6,021 nucleotides of DNA, taken from the NCBI GenBank assembly GCA_030601485.1, contig JAUVTO010000121.1, forward strand, positions 1 to 6,021, in the 5' to 3' direction. The notes under the pieces were generated by a model. That model was given only the letters and a program-made list of their open reading frames with translations. It was not told where the DNA came from and did no database searches. The stretch comes from Desulfobacterales bacterium (GTDB lineage: Bacteria > Desulfobacterota > Desulfobacteria > Desulfobacterales > UBA11574). The position numbers and the translations under genes are program-made. This document shows, piece after piece, positions 1 through 5,977 of this stretch; the stretch's first letter is position 1, and each line of letters opens with the position of its first letter.

Positions 1-220
1 TTTATGATTCCTAAAATATTAAATGTGTGCAGGCAGGCTCACTTTAAAACCTGCCACCACCAAAATAGCAATATTGTGTTTATGTTAGTACTCACACTTT
101 ATTCCTCTTTATTAACGACGAAAGATTTTTTACTACAAAGATACATACTATGTCAAGACATAATTCCATAAAATTTCGCTTTTTCCTTTTATTAATAAGT
201 CTTCAAATATATTTAATTAA
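1..220 (-). promoter_or_regulatory. Gene-free left edge: possible leader of a gene beyond the edge
   Basis: I find no gene here on either strand. On the minus strand a TTGACA hexamer (complement of 151-156) is followed 18 bases later by TAAAAA (127-132), a weak -35/-10 pair pointing left. Further along lie a 6-bp stem GGCAGG/CCTGCC (32-37 and 50-55, 12-base loop) and AGGA (complement of 9-12). The AGGA is 8 bases from the window edge, the right distance for a start codon just outside. Together these could be the promoter, leader and ribosome-binding site of a minus-strand gene starting beyond position 1. Each signal alone is weak. The TTGACA also lies in a TATGTC-AA-GACATA dyad (149-162) that could be an operator or chance. 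Confidence 0.25.
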
Positions 221-354
221 ATCTCAAATTTCAAGCACCAAATCTCAAACAAATCTCAAACTCCAAATTCCAAACCGGTTCAACGCGCAGCGCTGGCGCT
301 TGCGCCGCGTGTTGTGATTTATTTGTTTTTTGGGATTTGTTATTTTGAATTTCC
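221..354. repeat. AT-rich imperfect inverted repeat with GC-rich core
   Basis: The left arm (221-275) is made of short related words: AAATCTCAAA, CACCAAATCTCAAA, CAAATCTCAAAC and CCAAATTCCAAAC. The right arm (311-354), in reverse complement, reads AAATTCAAAATAACAAATCC followed by CAAAAAACAAAT. It aligns imperfectly with the left arm, with small gaps. The centre (283-310) is GC-rich and self-complementary: ACGCG at 283-287 pairs with CGCGT at 306-310, CAGCGCTG (288-295) is a palindrome, and GGCGC-TT-GCGCC (295-306) is a hairpin. The composition differs sharply from the flanks. It resembles the dispersed 'CAAATTCCAAAT' type of inverted repeat, but no second copy is in the window to prove it. 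Confidence 0.6.
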
Positions 355-387
355 ACTAACTCAACGACTCTGTGAACGGATACAAAA

Positions 388-474
388 TCAGAAGTGACGA
401 GCCAGATCGTCTAATACTGCATCATATTGATCAATCAGATTTTCCCAGGCAAAACGGTTCATATAAGATCCGAG
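388..474 (-). pseudogene. Orphan C-terminal tail of a GT4-type glycosyltransferase
   Basis: Directly after the TPR gene's TAG stop, and in the same frame, a 28-codon stretch runs to a TGA at 388-390. It reads LGSYMNRFAWENLIDQYD and then AVLDDLARHF. The pattern aromatic-x-W-E-N-[LIV]-[IV]-D-Q-Y followed by a short amphipathic helix is the usual ending of family-4 (group 1) glycosyltransferases. The rest of such an enzyme is absent: everything upstream belongs to the TPR gene. The likely explanation is a remnant left by a deletion or rearrangement whose junction lies close to the TPR stop. An ATG at 460-462 could in principle start a 24-aa peptide, but I see no ribosome-binding site for it and do not propose expression. 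The match rests on recognising a short motif, so confidence is moderate. Confidence 0.45.
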
Positions 475-1443
475 CTAGAAGACAAATTTAAAGGCAAGAC
501 AAACCCCTTTGTTCTTAACATCGGCGGAAAGATTAATTTTAGCATTATTTTTCAATTTTTCAATAAATTGACCGGTTTTTTTCCGATTGTATTTGTGTGC
601 ACTGGTTACGGCGCCGTATATATTACCGGCATAGAAACCGAATTCAACAAAAGCAATGACTCCGCCAAGTGCATTGTTGTTATCATCAAAAGACTCATAC
701 GCCGCTAATATCAGACCGCCGTTAAGCAAAAATGCGATTAGAGCATCCTGGTATCTTTCACAGTAAAGATATCCCGCCCCGGGAATTATGGATAAAAATC
801 CTGCGAGGTGGGGGTCTTTTTTTGGGATTGATCTTTCCTTGTCAAGTTCGGCATTAAGCCGTTCAAGTCGGTACTTATCTTTGTTTTTAGCACTTATTCT
901 TGAAAAATAGATCCTTGCTTTTTCCCAGGATGCCGTTTCAATGCAGATCCACCCTATCCTGTAGTAAGCTTCATCCTTTACATCTTCATCATGAGTTATT
1001 GTAATCAGATTGTTAAGATTAATAATGGCAGAGCCAAAGGTGTTAAGGTTGACGTGGGCTTCACTGACCATAAAATATGATTTTATGGATAGTTCGGTAT
1101 CAACATATCGATCGATTACGGCGATGAAAGAATCTACGGCCTCTTTGAAATGCCTGCCAAGATAATACGACATGCCGATCCGGTACATTGCTGTCTCTAC
1201 CCTTTGGTCTTCCGGGAAGAAATAGATAAACCGCTTGTATTCAGCAACCGCCATTAAATAGTCTTTGTTGGAAAAATAGTATTCTGCAAAATTAAACTGT
1301 TTTTCCGGACTTATTATAATAGAAGATTTGAGATCCGGCTCGGGATCGGCTCCGGCAACACAATGAGAAAAAGGGATAAAAAGAAAAAATATGGTAACGA
1401 AAATAAATAATAGATAAATAAAGCAAGTGGTTCGGATGTGCAT
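475..1443 (-). CDS. Exported TPR protein with hydrophobic PGAGYLY C-terminal domain
   Basis: The specific function is unknown. From the chosen ATG the product is 322 aa. Residues 1-31 form a signal peptide or membrane anchor (MHIRTTCF, a hydrophobic run to about 25, then HCVAG). Residues about 47-184 form roughly four tetratricopeptide-like helix pairs, for example FAEYYFSNKDYLMAVAEYKR and YRIGMSYYLGRHFKEAVDSF. After a charged linker, residues 213-286 are hydrophobic, with LSIIPGAGYLY, ALIAFLLNGGLILAA and FYAGNIYGAVTSAHKYN. The PGAGxLY, NGG and GNIYGA...KYN pattern recalls a conserved hydrophobic domain that I associate with TPR proteins beside YidD homologues. The last residues, GVCLAFKFVF, look like an amphipathic beta strand. 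An in-frame ATG at 1503 would add 20 residues in front of the signal peptide. I prefer 1443 because it places the basic leader at the N-terminus and has GAG about 10 bases upstream. A scaffold for envelope protein assembly is plausible but inferred. Confidence 0.8.
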   Translation of the reverse strand: MHIRTTCFIYLLFIFVTIFFLFIPFSHCVAGADPEPDLKSSIIISPEKQFNFAEYYFSNKDYLMAVAEYKRFIYFFPEDQRVETAMYRIGMSYYLGRHFKEAVDSFIAVIDRYVDTELSIKSYFMVSEAHVNLNTFGSAIINLNNLITITHDEDVKDEAYYRIGWICIETASWEKARIYFSRISAKNKDKYRLERLNAELDKERSIPKKDPHLAGFLSIIPGAGYLYCERYQDALIAFLLNGGLILAAYESFDDNNNALGGVIAFVEFGFYAGNIYGAVTSAHKYNRKKTGQFIEKLKNNAKINLSADVKNKGVCLAFKFVF

Positions 1444-1516
1444 AATTAAACGTCTCGGAAATTCTACAACTTCTTGAAAATACAGGTTTATTAATGGCAA
1501 CATATTTATGCCATCA

Positions 1517-1644
1517 GAATGGAAGAATGGAATATTGGAATGTTGGAATATTGGGAGTAAAGGCGGAAATAAACCATTTTAATTGTAAAAAACTCCTTCA
1601 AACCCATTATTCCATTATTTCATCATTCCATTATTCCAATTGGG
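1517..1644. repeat. Inverted repeat built from iterated 8-bp units
   Basis: The left arm (1517-1555) contains four consecutive 8-mers, GGAAGAAT, GGAATATT, GGAATGTT and GGAATATT, ending in GGG. The right arm (1603-1644), read in reverse complement, contains GGAATAAT, GGAATGAT, GAAATAAT and GGAATAAT, also ending in GGG. The arms agree at 28 of 35 aligned positions, around a 47-bp spacer. A small GGGC-GAA-GCCC hairpin (1642-1652) overlaps the right edge, close to the YidD-family stop codon. The element fills most of the 220-bp gap between the YidD-family gene and the TPR gene. It has no coding content, since an 8-bp period breaks the frame. It is probably a dispersed non-autonomous repeat. A folded transcript could modulate TPR expression, but that is inference. 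Confidence 0.75.
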
Positions 1645-1663
1645 CGAAGCCCCTAATTTCGTT

Positions 1664-2056
1664 CTACTGCCACCAGAAATCGTTATTGTTTACCGGATCA
1701 AAGCTTAGCTTTTCACCATTTATCAAGACCGGGAGCGATAGTTTTGTCTCGTCTCTGCCGCAACGCATCAGGCGGTCACTACACATAATCCAGCCCAAAA
1801 AAGGGCCGTGTTTTTTAAGCGCCTCGATACAATATTGTGAGCATGACGGATACATGGGGCAGCGGTTGCCGTCAGCCCCTGAAATATAGTTTCTGTAAAA
1901 TTTTATCGGATAAAGAACAGGGTCTGCCTGTTTTTCTGCTGTTTCGAACGAAGGGTTATGCCTTTTTGCAACGGTTACCTCCTGTCCGGCAAAACAAGTA
2001 CTGCAACACGTATATAGAATGATAAAAAAAATAATAAAAAGTGTTTTTTTAATCAT
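1664..2056 (-). CDS. YidD-family protein with an N-terminal signal peptide
   Basis: This gene encodes a 130-aa protein with a YidD (DUF37) core. Ordinary YidD is a small peripheral protein of about 75-90 aa on the cytoplasmic face of the inner membrane that helps YidC insert membrane proteins. The core here spans about 47-101: PIKFYRNYIS (50-59), then CPMYPSCSQY (66-75), matching the family's C-x5-C-S-x-Y pattern, then IEALKKHG (77-84) and RLMRCGRDE (95-103). The core cysteines C66, C72 and C99 are kept. Unlike typical YidD, it has a strongly hydrophobic leader (MIKK, hydrophobic stretch 5-16, possible cleavage after CFA at 21-23) and a C-terminal extension ending DPVNNNDFWW (120-129). It may therefore act in the periplasm or be anchored facing it. 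I withhold the symbol yidD because the function may differ. No clear Shine-Dalgarno sequence precedes the ATG, but the leader supports this start. The TPR gene follows 220 bases downstream on the same strand and is the likely partner. Confidence 0.85.
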   Translation of the reverse strand: MIKKTLFIIFFIILYTCCSTCFAGQEVTVAKRHNPSFETAEKQADPVLYPIKFYRNYISGADGNRCPMYPSCSQYCIEALKKHGPFLGWIMCSDRLMRCGRDETKLSLPVLINGEKLSFDPVNNNDFWWQ

Positions 2057-2066
2057 TGTTTACTGT

Positions 2067-2093
2067 TGATGGTCTCGTAAAAAGTCCGATTTA
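2067..2093. repeat. Extra tandem copy of the 2094-2218 element's end
   Basis: TGATGGTCTCGTAAAAAGTC (2067-2086) closely matches the element end starting at 2094, with a 27-bp offset between the two. GTCTCGTAAAAAGTCCGA is actually closer to the inverted end at 2197-2218 than to its direct neighbour in the 'TCC' part. It may be the remaining end of a second, partly deleted element, or a tandem duplication of the terminus. It finishes only about 10 bases before the YidD-family start codon, so any promoter or leader for that gene must lie in repeat DNA. Confidence 0.7.
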
Positions 2094-2218
2094 GACGGTT
2101 TCGTAAAAAGTTCAAATTCAAGGCGTGCAAATTTTGGAATCATGAGGCGTACTTTTCATACGTTGAATGATTACGAAATGCAGCACAACGCAGAAGTTGG
2201 ACTTTTTACGAAACCGTC
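2094..2218. repeat. MITE-like element with 22-bp terminal inverted repeats
   Basis: The left end (2094-2115) begins GACGGTTTCGTAAAAAGT, and the right end (2197-2218) is its reverse complement at 21 of 22 positions. The one difference (T2112 against G2200) is a G-U wobble pair in plus-strand RNA and an A-C mismatch in minus-strand RNA. The 81-bp interior is non-coding and holds a small hairpin, CGTA...TACG (2148-2162). The right end overlaps the gspE stop codon: the G and A of TGA are the first two bases of the repeat. I recognise the 'TCGTAAAAAGTC ... GACTTTTTACGA' ends as a type of dispersed repeat common in Desulfobacterales-like genomes, but this is from memory. Minus-strand transcripts from gspE toward the YidD gene would carry the long stem, which could affect processing or mRNA stability. 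No T-run follows the stem, so it is not a standard terminator. Confidence 0.8.
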
Positions 2219-3977
2219 ACTGTTGCGTAACCCGTATGACTTCCTCTATTGTAGAAGTACCCTTTAAAACTTTTTGGATGCCGTCCTGGCGCAGGGTAAC
2301 CATATTCAGATTCAACGCTGCATTCTTTATCTGGCTCGAATCATAGGTTGTAAGTATCAGGCTTTTTAAACTGGAGTCCATAAGCATTATTTCAAAAATT
2401 CCGGTACGTCCCTTGTATCCGGTATGAAAACAGTTTTCACATCCATCCGACCTGTAGATGGTGGTCTCCTGGAATTGATCCGGTGTAATTCCTATGCTTT
2501 CCAGAGTCGAATTATCGGGTGTATAAGGCTGTTTGCAATCCCTGCAAAGGACACGAATCAGTCTCTGGGCAACCACAGCTAAGACCGATGATGAAATTAA
2601 AAAAGGTTCAACGCCGATATCAACAAGGCGTGTAATGGCGCTTGCAGAATCGTTTGTATGAAGTGTGGAAAAAACAAGATGTCCTGTCAATGCCGACTGA
2701 ACCGCTATTGCCGCTGTTTCCTGATCCCGTATTTCGCCGACCAGAATAACGTCCGGGTCCTGCCTGACAATGGACCTCAGGCCGCCGGCAAAGGTTAAGT
2801 TTATTTTTGGATTGACCTGTATCTGGCTGATCCCTTTGATCTGGTATTCAACCGGGTCTTCAATGGTAATAATATTTATGTCGGGTATATTGATGGATGA
2901 TAAGATTGCATAGAGCGTCGTTGTCTTGCCGCTGCCGGTGGGGCCGGTAACAAGTATGATACCATTCGGGGATCTGACAAGGTTTCCAAGCTGATCAAGT
3001 TTGTCGGAAGCAAGGCCCAGATCCGAAAGTGAAATCAAAGAAGCTGATTTGTCAAGAAGCCTGAGTACCAAACGTTCCCCAAAAGAAGTCGGAATGGTGG
3101 AAACCCGTACATCAATCTCCTGATTGCCTATTTTGACGTCCAAACGACCGTCCTGGGGAAGACGTTTTTCCGCAATGTTCATCTTTGCCATGACTTTGAT
3201 TCTGGAGATAAGAGTGGGCTGGACCCATTTGGGGGGAGAGAGGAGGTCGTAAAGAATACCATCCACACGATAGCGCACTTTGAAACTGTCCTGGTAAGGT
3301 TCCATATGAATATCGCTTGCACGTGCTTTTACGGATTGGGAAATAATATGGTTTGCAAGTTTTATGATCGGTGCGTCACTGATGTCATCCAGAAGATCCG
3401 CCTTTTCCTCGATTTCACTGATGATGGCACTGCTGTCTTCTTCCATGTCCTGGACAAGCTGTTCAGCGGAATCTCTGCTGAGGTCATAAGATATATTTAT
3501 AGCAAAAAGAATTGCATCCTTTGTTGAAAGGATCAGTTTAAAATCATACGGTTCGAGAATCCTGATCAGGTCATCAAGGGGCTGGATGCAGGCAGGATCG
3601 TTTAAAGCTATGACCGCACCTGGATCGGGAAGGGTTTCTGTCGTATTCTCCGATTCGAGTTGAGGCAGGCTATCGGCAAGCTCCGATTCCCTGGTGTCGC
3701 TTATCAATGGAACCATGACGTATTTTTTTAGAAATTGAATCGGCACCTGGTTGGTAAAATCGGTTTTAAAATTTTCAAGGGGGAGTTCGGACCAGAAGGG
3801 AATATCATATTGGTTGCTCAAGGCTTCAAGGAGCTGTTTTTCGGTAATAATTTTTTTTGCGACCAGTATTTCCCCGAAATGGCCCCCTTTATCAGTTTTT
3901 ACTTTTTGAGCTTCTGTTAGATCTTCCTCCGAAACGCCAAAGGTTTCCTTGAGTATCTGTGTAAGAGGTTTTTGCAT
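2217..3977 (-). CDS. gspE: Type II secretion system ATPase GspE
   Basis: This is the hexameric cytoplasmic ATPase that binds the inner-membrane platform (GspL/GspF) and powers pseudopilus extension in type II secretion. The 586-aa protein starts with a T2SSE N-terminal domain (about 30-165), which holds GEILVAKKIITEKQLLEAL and, at about 93-122, an acidic, low-complexity insertion. The second domain carries ARASDIHMEP (218-227) and VRYRVDG (234-240). The ATPase domain has Walker A GPTGSGKT (345-352), the Asp box TIEDPVEY (371-378), Walker B ILVGEIRD (411-418) and the His box TGHLVFSTLHTND (431-443). The zinc-binding tetracysteine motif is intact (C478, C481, C513, C516). No key residue is missing. 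The gene lies 35 bases after gspD, so the two are surely co-transcribed; its own ribosome-binding site is weak. The stop codon abuts the terminal repeat at 2094-2218. PilB is the close relative, and the neighbouring secretin decides for GspE. gspF does not follow. Confidence 0.95.
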   Translation of the reverse strand: MQKPLTQILKETFGVSEEDLTEAQKVKTDKGGHFGEILVAKKIITEKQLLEALSNQYDIPFWSELPLENFKTDFTNQVPIQFLKKYVMVPLISDTRESELADSLPQLESENTTETLPDPGAVIALNDPACIQPLDDLIRILEPYDFKLILSTKDAILFAINISYDLSRDSAEQLVQDMEEDSSAIISEIEEKADLLDDISDAPIIKLANHIISQSVKARASDIHMEPYQDSFKVRYRVDGILYDLLSPPKWVQPTLISRIKVMAKMNIAEKRLPQDGRLDVKIGNQEIDVRVSTIPTSFGERLVLRLLDKSASLISLSDLGLASDKLDQLGNLVRSPNGIILVTGPTGSGKTTTLYAILSSINIPDINIITIEDPVEYQIKGISQIQVNPKINLTFAGGLRSIVRQDPDVILVGEIRDQETAAIAVQSALTGHLVFSTLHTNDSASAITRLVDIGVEPFLISSSVLAVVAQRLIRVLCRDCKQPYTPDNSTLESIGITPDQFQETTIYRSDGCENCFHTGYKGRTGIFEIMLMDSSLKSLILTTYDSSQIKNAALNLNMVTLRQDGIQKVLKGTSTIEEVIRVTQQ

Positions 3978-4012
3978 GCTGTTTCACGGTTTGCTTGATT
4001 TTAAAAATCTCT

Positions 4013-5977
4013 CTAAGGCGAATTTTTATCGTACATTTTGATATTGCCTTCTTGAATCTGGTCTATTTGATCTTTCCTTTTTTGATACACGTCTTTTGCT
4101 TCAGCAGGATTTTCTATTACGTGGGGTGTAATAAATATAAAAAGGTTGGTATTATCAGAGGCACGTGATGTTGACTTGAACAGGAATTTGAGTAAGGGGA
4201 TGTCTCCCAGACAGGGGACCTTGTATTCTGTTATAGTAAAGCTGTCATCGATTAATCCGCCGATGACCACCGTATTTTTATCTTTTACAATCACGGTGTT
4301 TTCGATGGTGCGCTTTAAAGTTGTCGGACGGTCATTTACAATGATGCTTGCCAGTTCGTCCAGTTTAGTTGATTCCAGAGCGATATTGAGTCGAACCATC
4401 CGATCCTTGGTGATTTGAGGGGTAATCTTTAACGTTATGCCAACGTCTTTATATTCATAATAACTGAAATCTCCACCTGCGTCCGAAGTTTCTGCTCTGG
4501 TTTGATAAGGGACATTTTTCCCAACCGTGATGGTTGCCTCTTCATTGTCAGTGGTCAGGATCTGAGGCGTGGAAAGAATATGAACATCTTTGTCCTTTTT
4601 AAAAGCCCTCACAACTGCACCAAGGTTGGGAAAGGTAATACCGGCAACGGTAACCGCTTCGCTGAATATGCCCAGGGAAAAACCTTGCTCAGGCAATGTT
4701 AGAGGAGATGGCAAAACACCGCCTGTTGACCTAAATGAACCGCCAATGGCTGTTTCTTTGTTGCCTATTGAGGTTTTACCTCCCGCTATCCATTCAACGC
4801 CGAGATTAAAGTCCTTTTCCACATTAACTTCCATGATAAGGCTCTCAATATAAACCATGGATCTGGGTATATCCAGTTTCTTAATGATCTCTTCAAGAAC
4901 CAGGTAGTCCTCCTTGCCTGCCATGATAATCAGGCTGTTGGTTGCTTTATCTGCGGTTATTTTGGTTTTTTCCGAAACAAACGGGATTTTTCTCCCTTCA
5001 GGTGCTCCCCCTTTTTTTGCCGGCAGTTCCTGGAGAACCTTGGCCAGGTCCTCGGCATTGGCATTCTCAAGATAATAGACGCGGATCTTCTCTTTTCCCC
5101 GAGGAGTTTGCCTGTCCAGCAAGTGTATCAGTCTTTTAATCCTTGTGGTTTCAACCTCGCTGGCAAGGACAATAATCGTATTGGTCCGTTCATCGGCCAC
5201 GAATTTGACCGCTGTGGCTGAATCTTGTGCTTTGGGCCTTGTTTTTGTTTTGAAAACAGAATCAAGAATTTTTACAAATTTTGTAGTATCAGCATATTCC
5301 AGAGGAATCACAGAGACTTCCTGTCCCATACCGGTTACATCAATCGCTTTCAAGATTCGAAGTAACCGTTTTATGTTTGAATAGACATCGGTTACGATCA
5401 GAATGTTTGTTGGGGGATAGGCCAGTATCACGCTGCTTTTGGAAATCAAAGGCGCGAAAAGTTTTTTTATTTCAGTGGAATTTGCGAATTTCAAAGGTAT
5501 GAGTTGAGTGACAACTCTATCCGCCGGTGAAGCTGCCTCTTCTTTTAGAAGTGTTTCAATATTTTTTGATCGTGCATCGGGAGATGGAACGATTTTAATC
5601 ACTTGTCCGGCTTCTACCGTGGTATATCCGTGGACTTCCAGAACAGATTCAAAAACTTTGTAAGCTTCTTTGACAGAAATTTTGCTGGGTGAAATTATAG
5701 TTACTTTTCCTTTTACCCGTTGATCTACAACAAAATTCTTTGAGGTCAATTCACTGATAAATTTAATAAAAACAGAAAGATCCACATCGTTGAAATCTAT
5801 GGAAATGAATCGTTCCAAATCCCTGTTTCCCCTGGAATCCTGTTTGACTGTTGACGTCTTTCCGGTTTTCCCGGAAACTTGAGCGATCGCATCCATGGAC
5901 AGGTGCAGGGTCAGCATCAGAATAAGCAATACAAATAGATGTCGGATAGCTTTTGAAATGTTACTGTATGATTTCAT
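4013..5977 (-). CDS. gspD: Type II secretion system outer-membrane secretin GspD
   Basis: This gene encodes the multimeric outer-membrane channel through which folded periplasmic proteins leave the cell by type II secretion. The 654-aa product begins with a signal peptide (basic MKSYSNISKAIRH, a Leu-rich core at 14-27, likely cleavage after AIA at 30-32). The periplasmic part has N0 (about 55-130), then N1 (153-213), N2 (220-290) and N3 (297-370) repeats. The secretin domain (about 375-620) shows LSTPQILTTDNEEA (468-481), VGKNVPYQT (485-493), the KDVGITLKITPQI strand (510-522), VIGGLIDD (571-578), VPCLGDIPLLKFLF (587-600) and the closing NLFIFITPHV (611-620). Only about 34 residues follow, so the long pilotin-binding S-domain of enterobacterial GspD is not evident. 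There is no lipobox. The start fits the signal peptide, with a weak ribosome-binding site (CGGTAA) upstream. gspE follows 35 bases after the stop codon. A PilQ or type III secretin is less likely, because the N0-N3 layout and the adjacent gspE fit GspD. Confidence 0.96.
   Translation of the reverse strand: MKSYSNISKAIRHLFVLLILMLTLHLSMDAIAQVSGKTGKTSTVKQDSRGNRDLERFISIDFNDVDLSVFIKFISELTSKNFVVDQRVKGKVTIISPSKISVKEAYKVFESVLEVHGYTTVEAGQVIKIVPSPDARSKNIETLLKEEAASPADRVVTQLIPLKFANSTEIKKLFAPLISKSSVILAYPPTNILIVTDVYSNIKRLLRILKAIDVTGMGQEVSVIPLEYADTTKFVKILDSVFKTKTRPKAQDSATAVKFVADERTNTIIVLASEVETTRIKRLIHLLDRQTPRGKEKIRVYYLENANAEDLAKVLQELPAKKGGAPEGRKIPFVSEKTKITADKATNSLIIMAGKEDYLVLEEIIKKLDIPRSMVYIESLIMEVNVEKDFNLGVEWIAGGKTSIGNKETAIGGSFRSTGGVLPSPLTLPEQGFSLGIFSEAVTVAGITFPNLGAVVRAFKKDKDVHILSTPQILTTDNEEATITVGKNVPYQTRAETSDAGGDFSYYEYKDVGITLKITPQITKDRMVRLNIALESTKLDELASIIVNDRPTTLKRTIENTVIVKDKNTVVIGGLIDDSFTITEYKVPCLGDIPLLKFLFKSTSRASDNTNLFIFITPHVIENPAEAKDVYQKRKDQIDQIQEGNIKMYDKNSP

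Noticed and set aside
83..172. Plus-strand 29-codon frame starting ATGTTAGTACTC
   Set aside because: It is very short, with no ribosome-binding site and no recognisable sequence, in AT-rich DNA where such frames arise by chance.
427..708. Plus-strand open frame of 93 codons with a TTG start
   Set aside because: It is antisense to the C-terminal domain of the TPR protein, has no ribosome-binding site and resembles no family I know.
1517..1644. CRISPR array or tandem-repeat array
   Set aside because: The units are 8 bp with no spacers, and the two blocks are inverted relative to each other, so this is an inverted repeat.
1494..1889. Plus-strand open frame of 131 codons overlapping the YidD-family gene
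   Set aside because: It is antisense to a protein with clear family motifs, and its first part translates the octamer repeat. It has no recognisable domain.
1985..2056. Lipoprotein signal in the YidD-family leader (Cys residues at 17, 18 and 21)
   Set aside because: The residues before each Cys (LYT-C, YTC-C, CST-C) do not fit the usual L-[AS]-[GA]-C lipobox, so ordinary cleavage or an uncleaved anchor is more likely.
2089..2116. Minus-strand promoter TTGAAC-16-TAAATC before the YidD-family gene
   Set aside because: It matches only 4 of 6 and 3 of 6 consensus bases and lies inside the repeat end. That is too weak to list as a promoter.
2094..2218. Rho-independent terminator between gspE and the YidD-family gene
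   Set aside because: The stem is long and AT-rich, has an 81-base interior, and is not followed by a T-run on the minus strand. The T-run lies inside the stem.
4146..5384. Several plus-strand open frames of 65-90 codons inside gspD
   Set aside because: They are complement shadows of a fully conserved secretin coding sequence and have no domain content.
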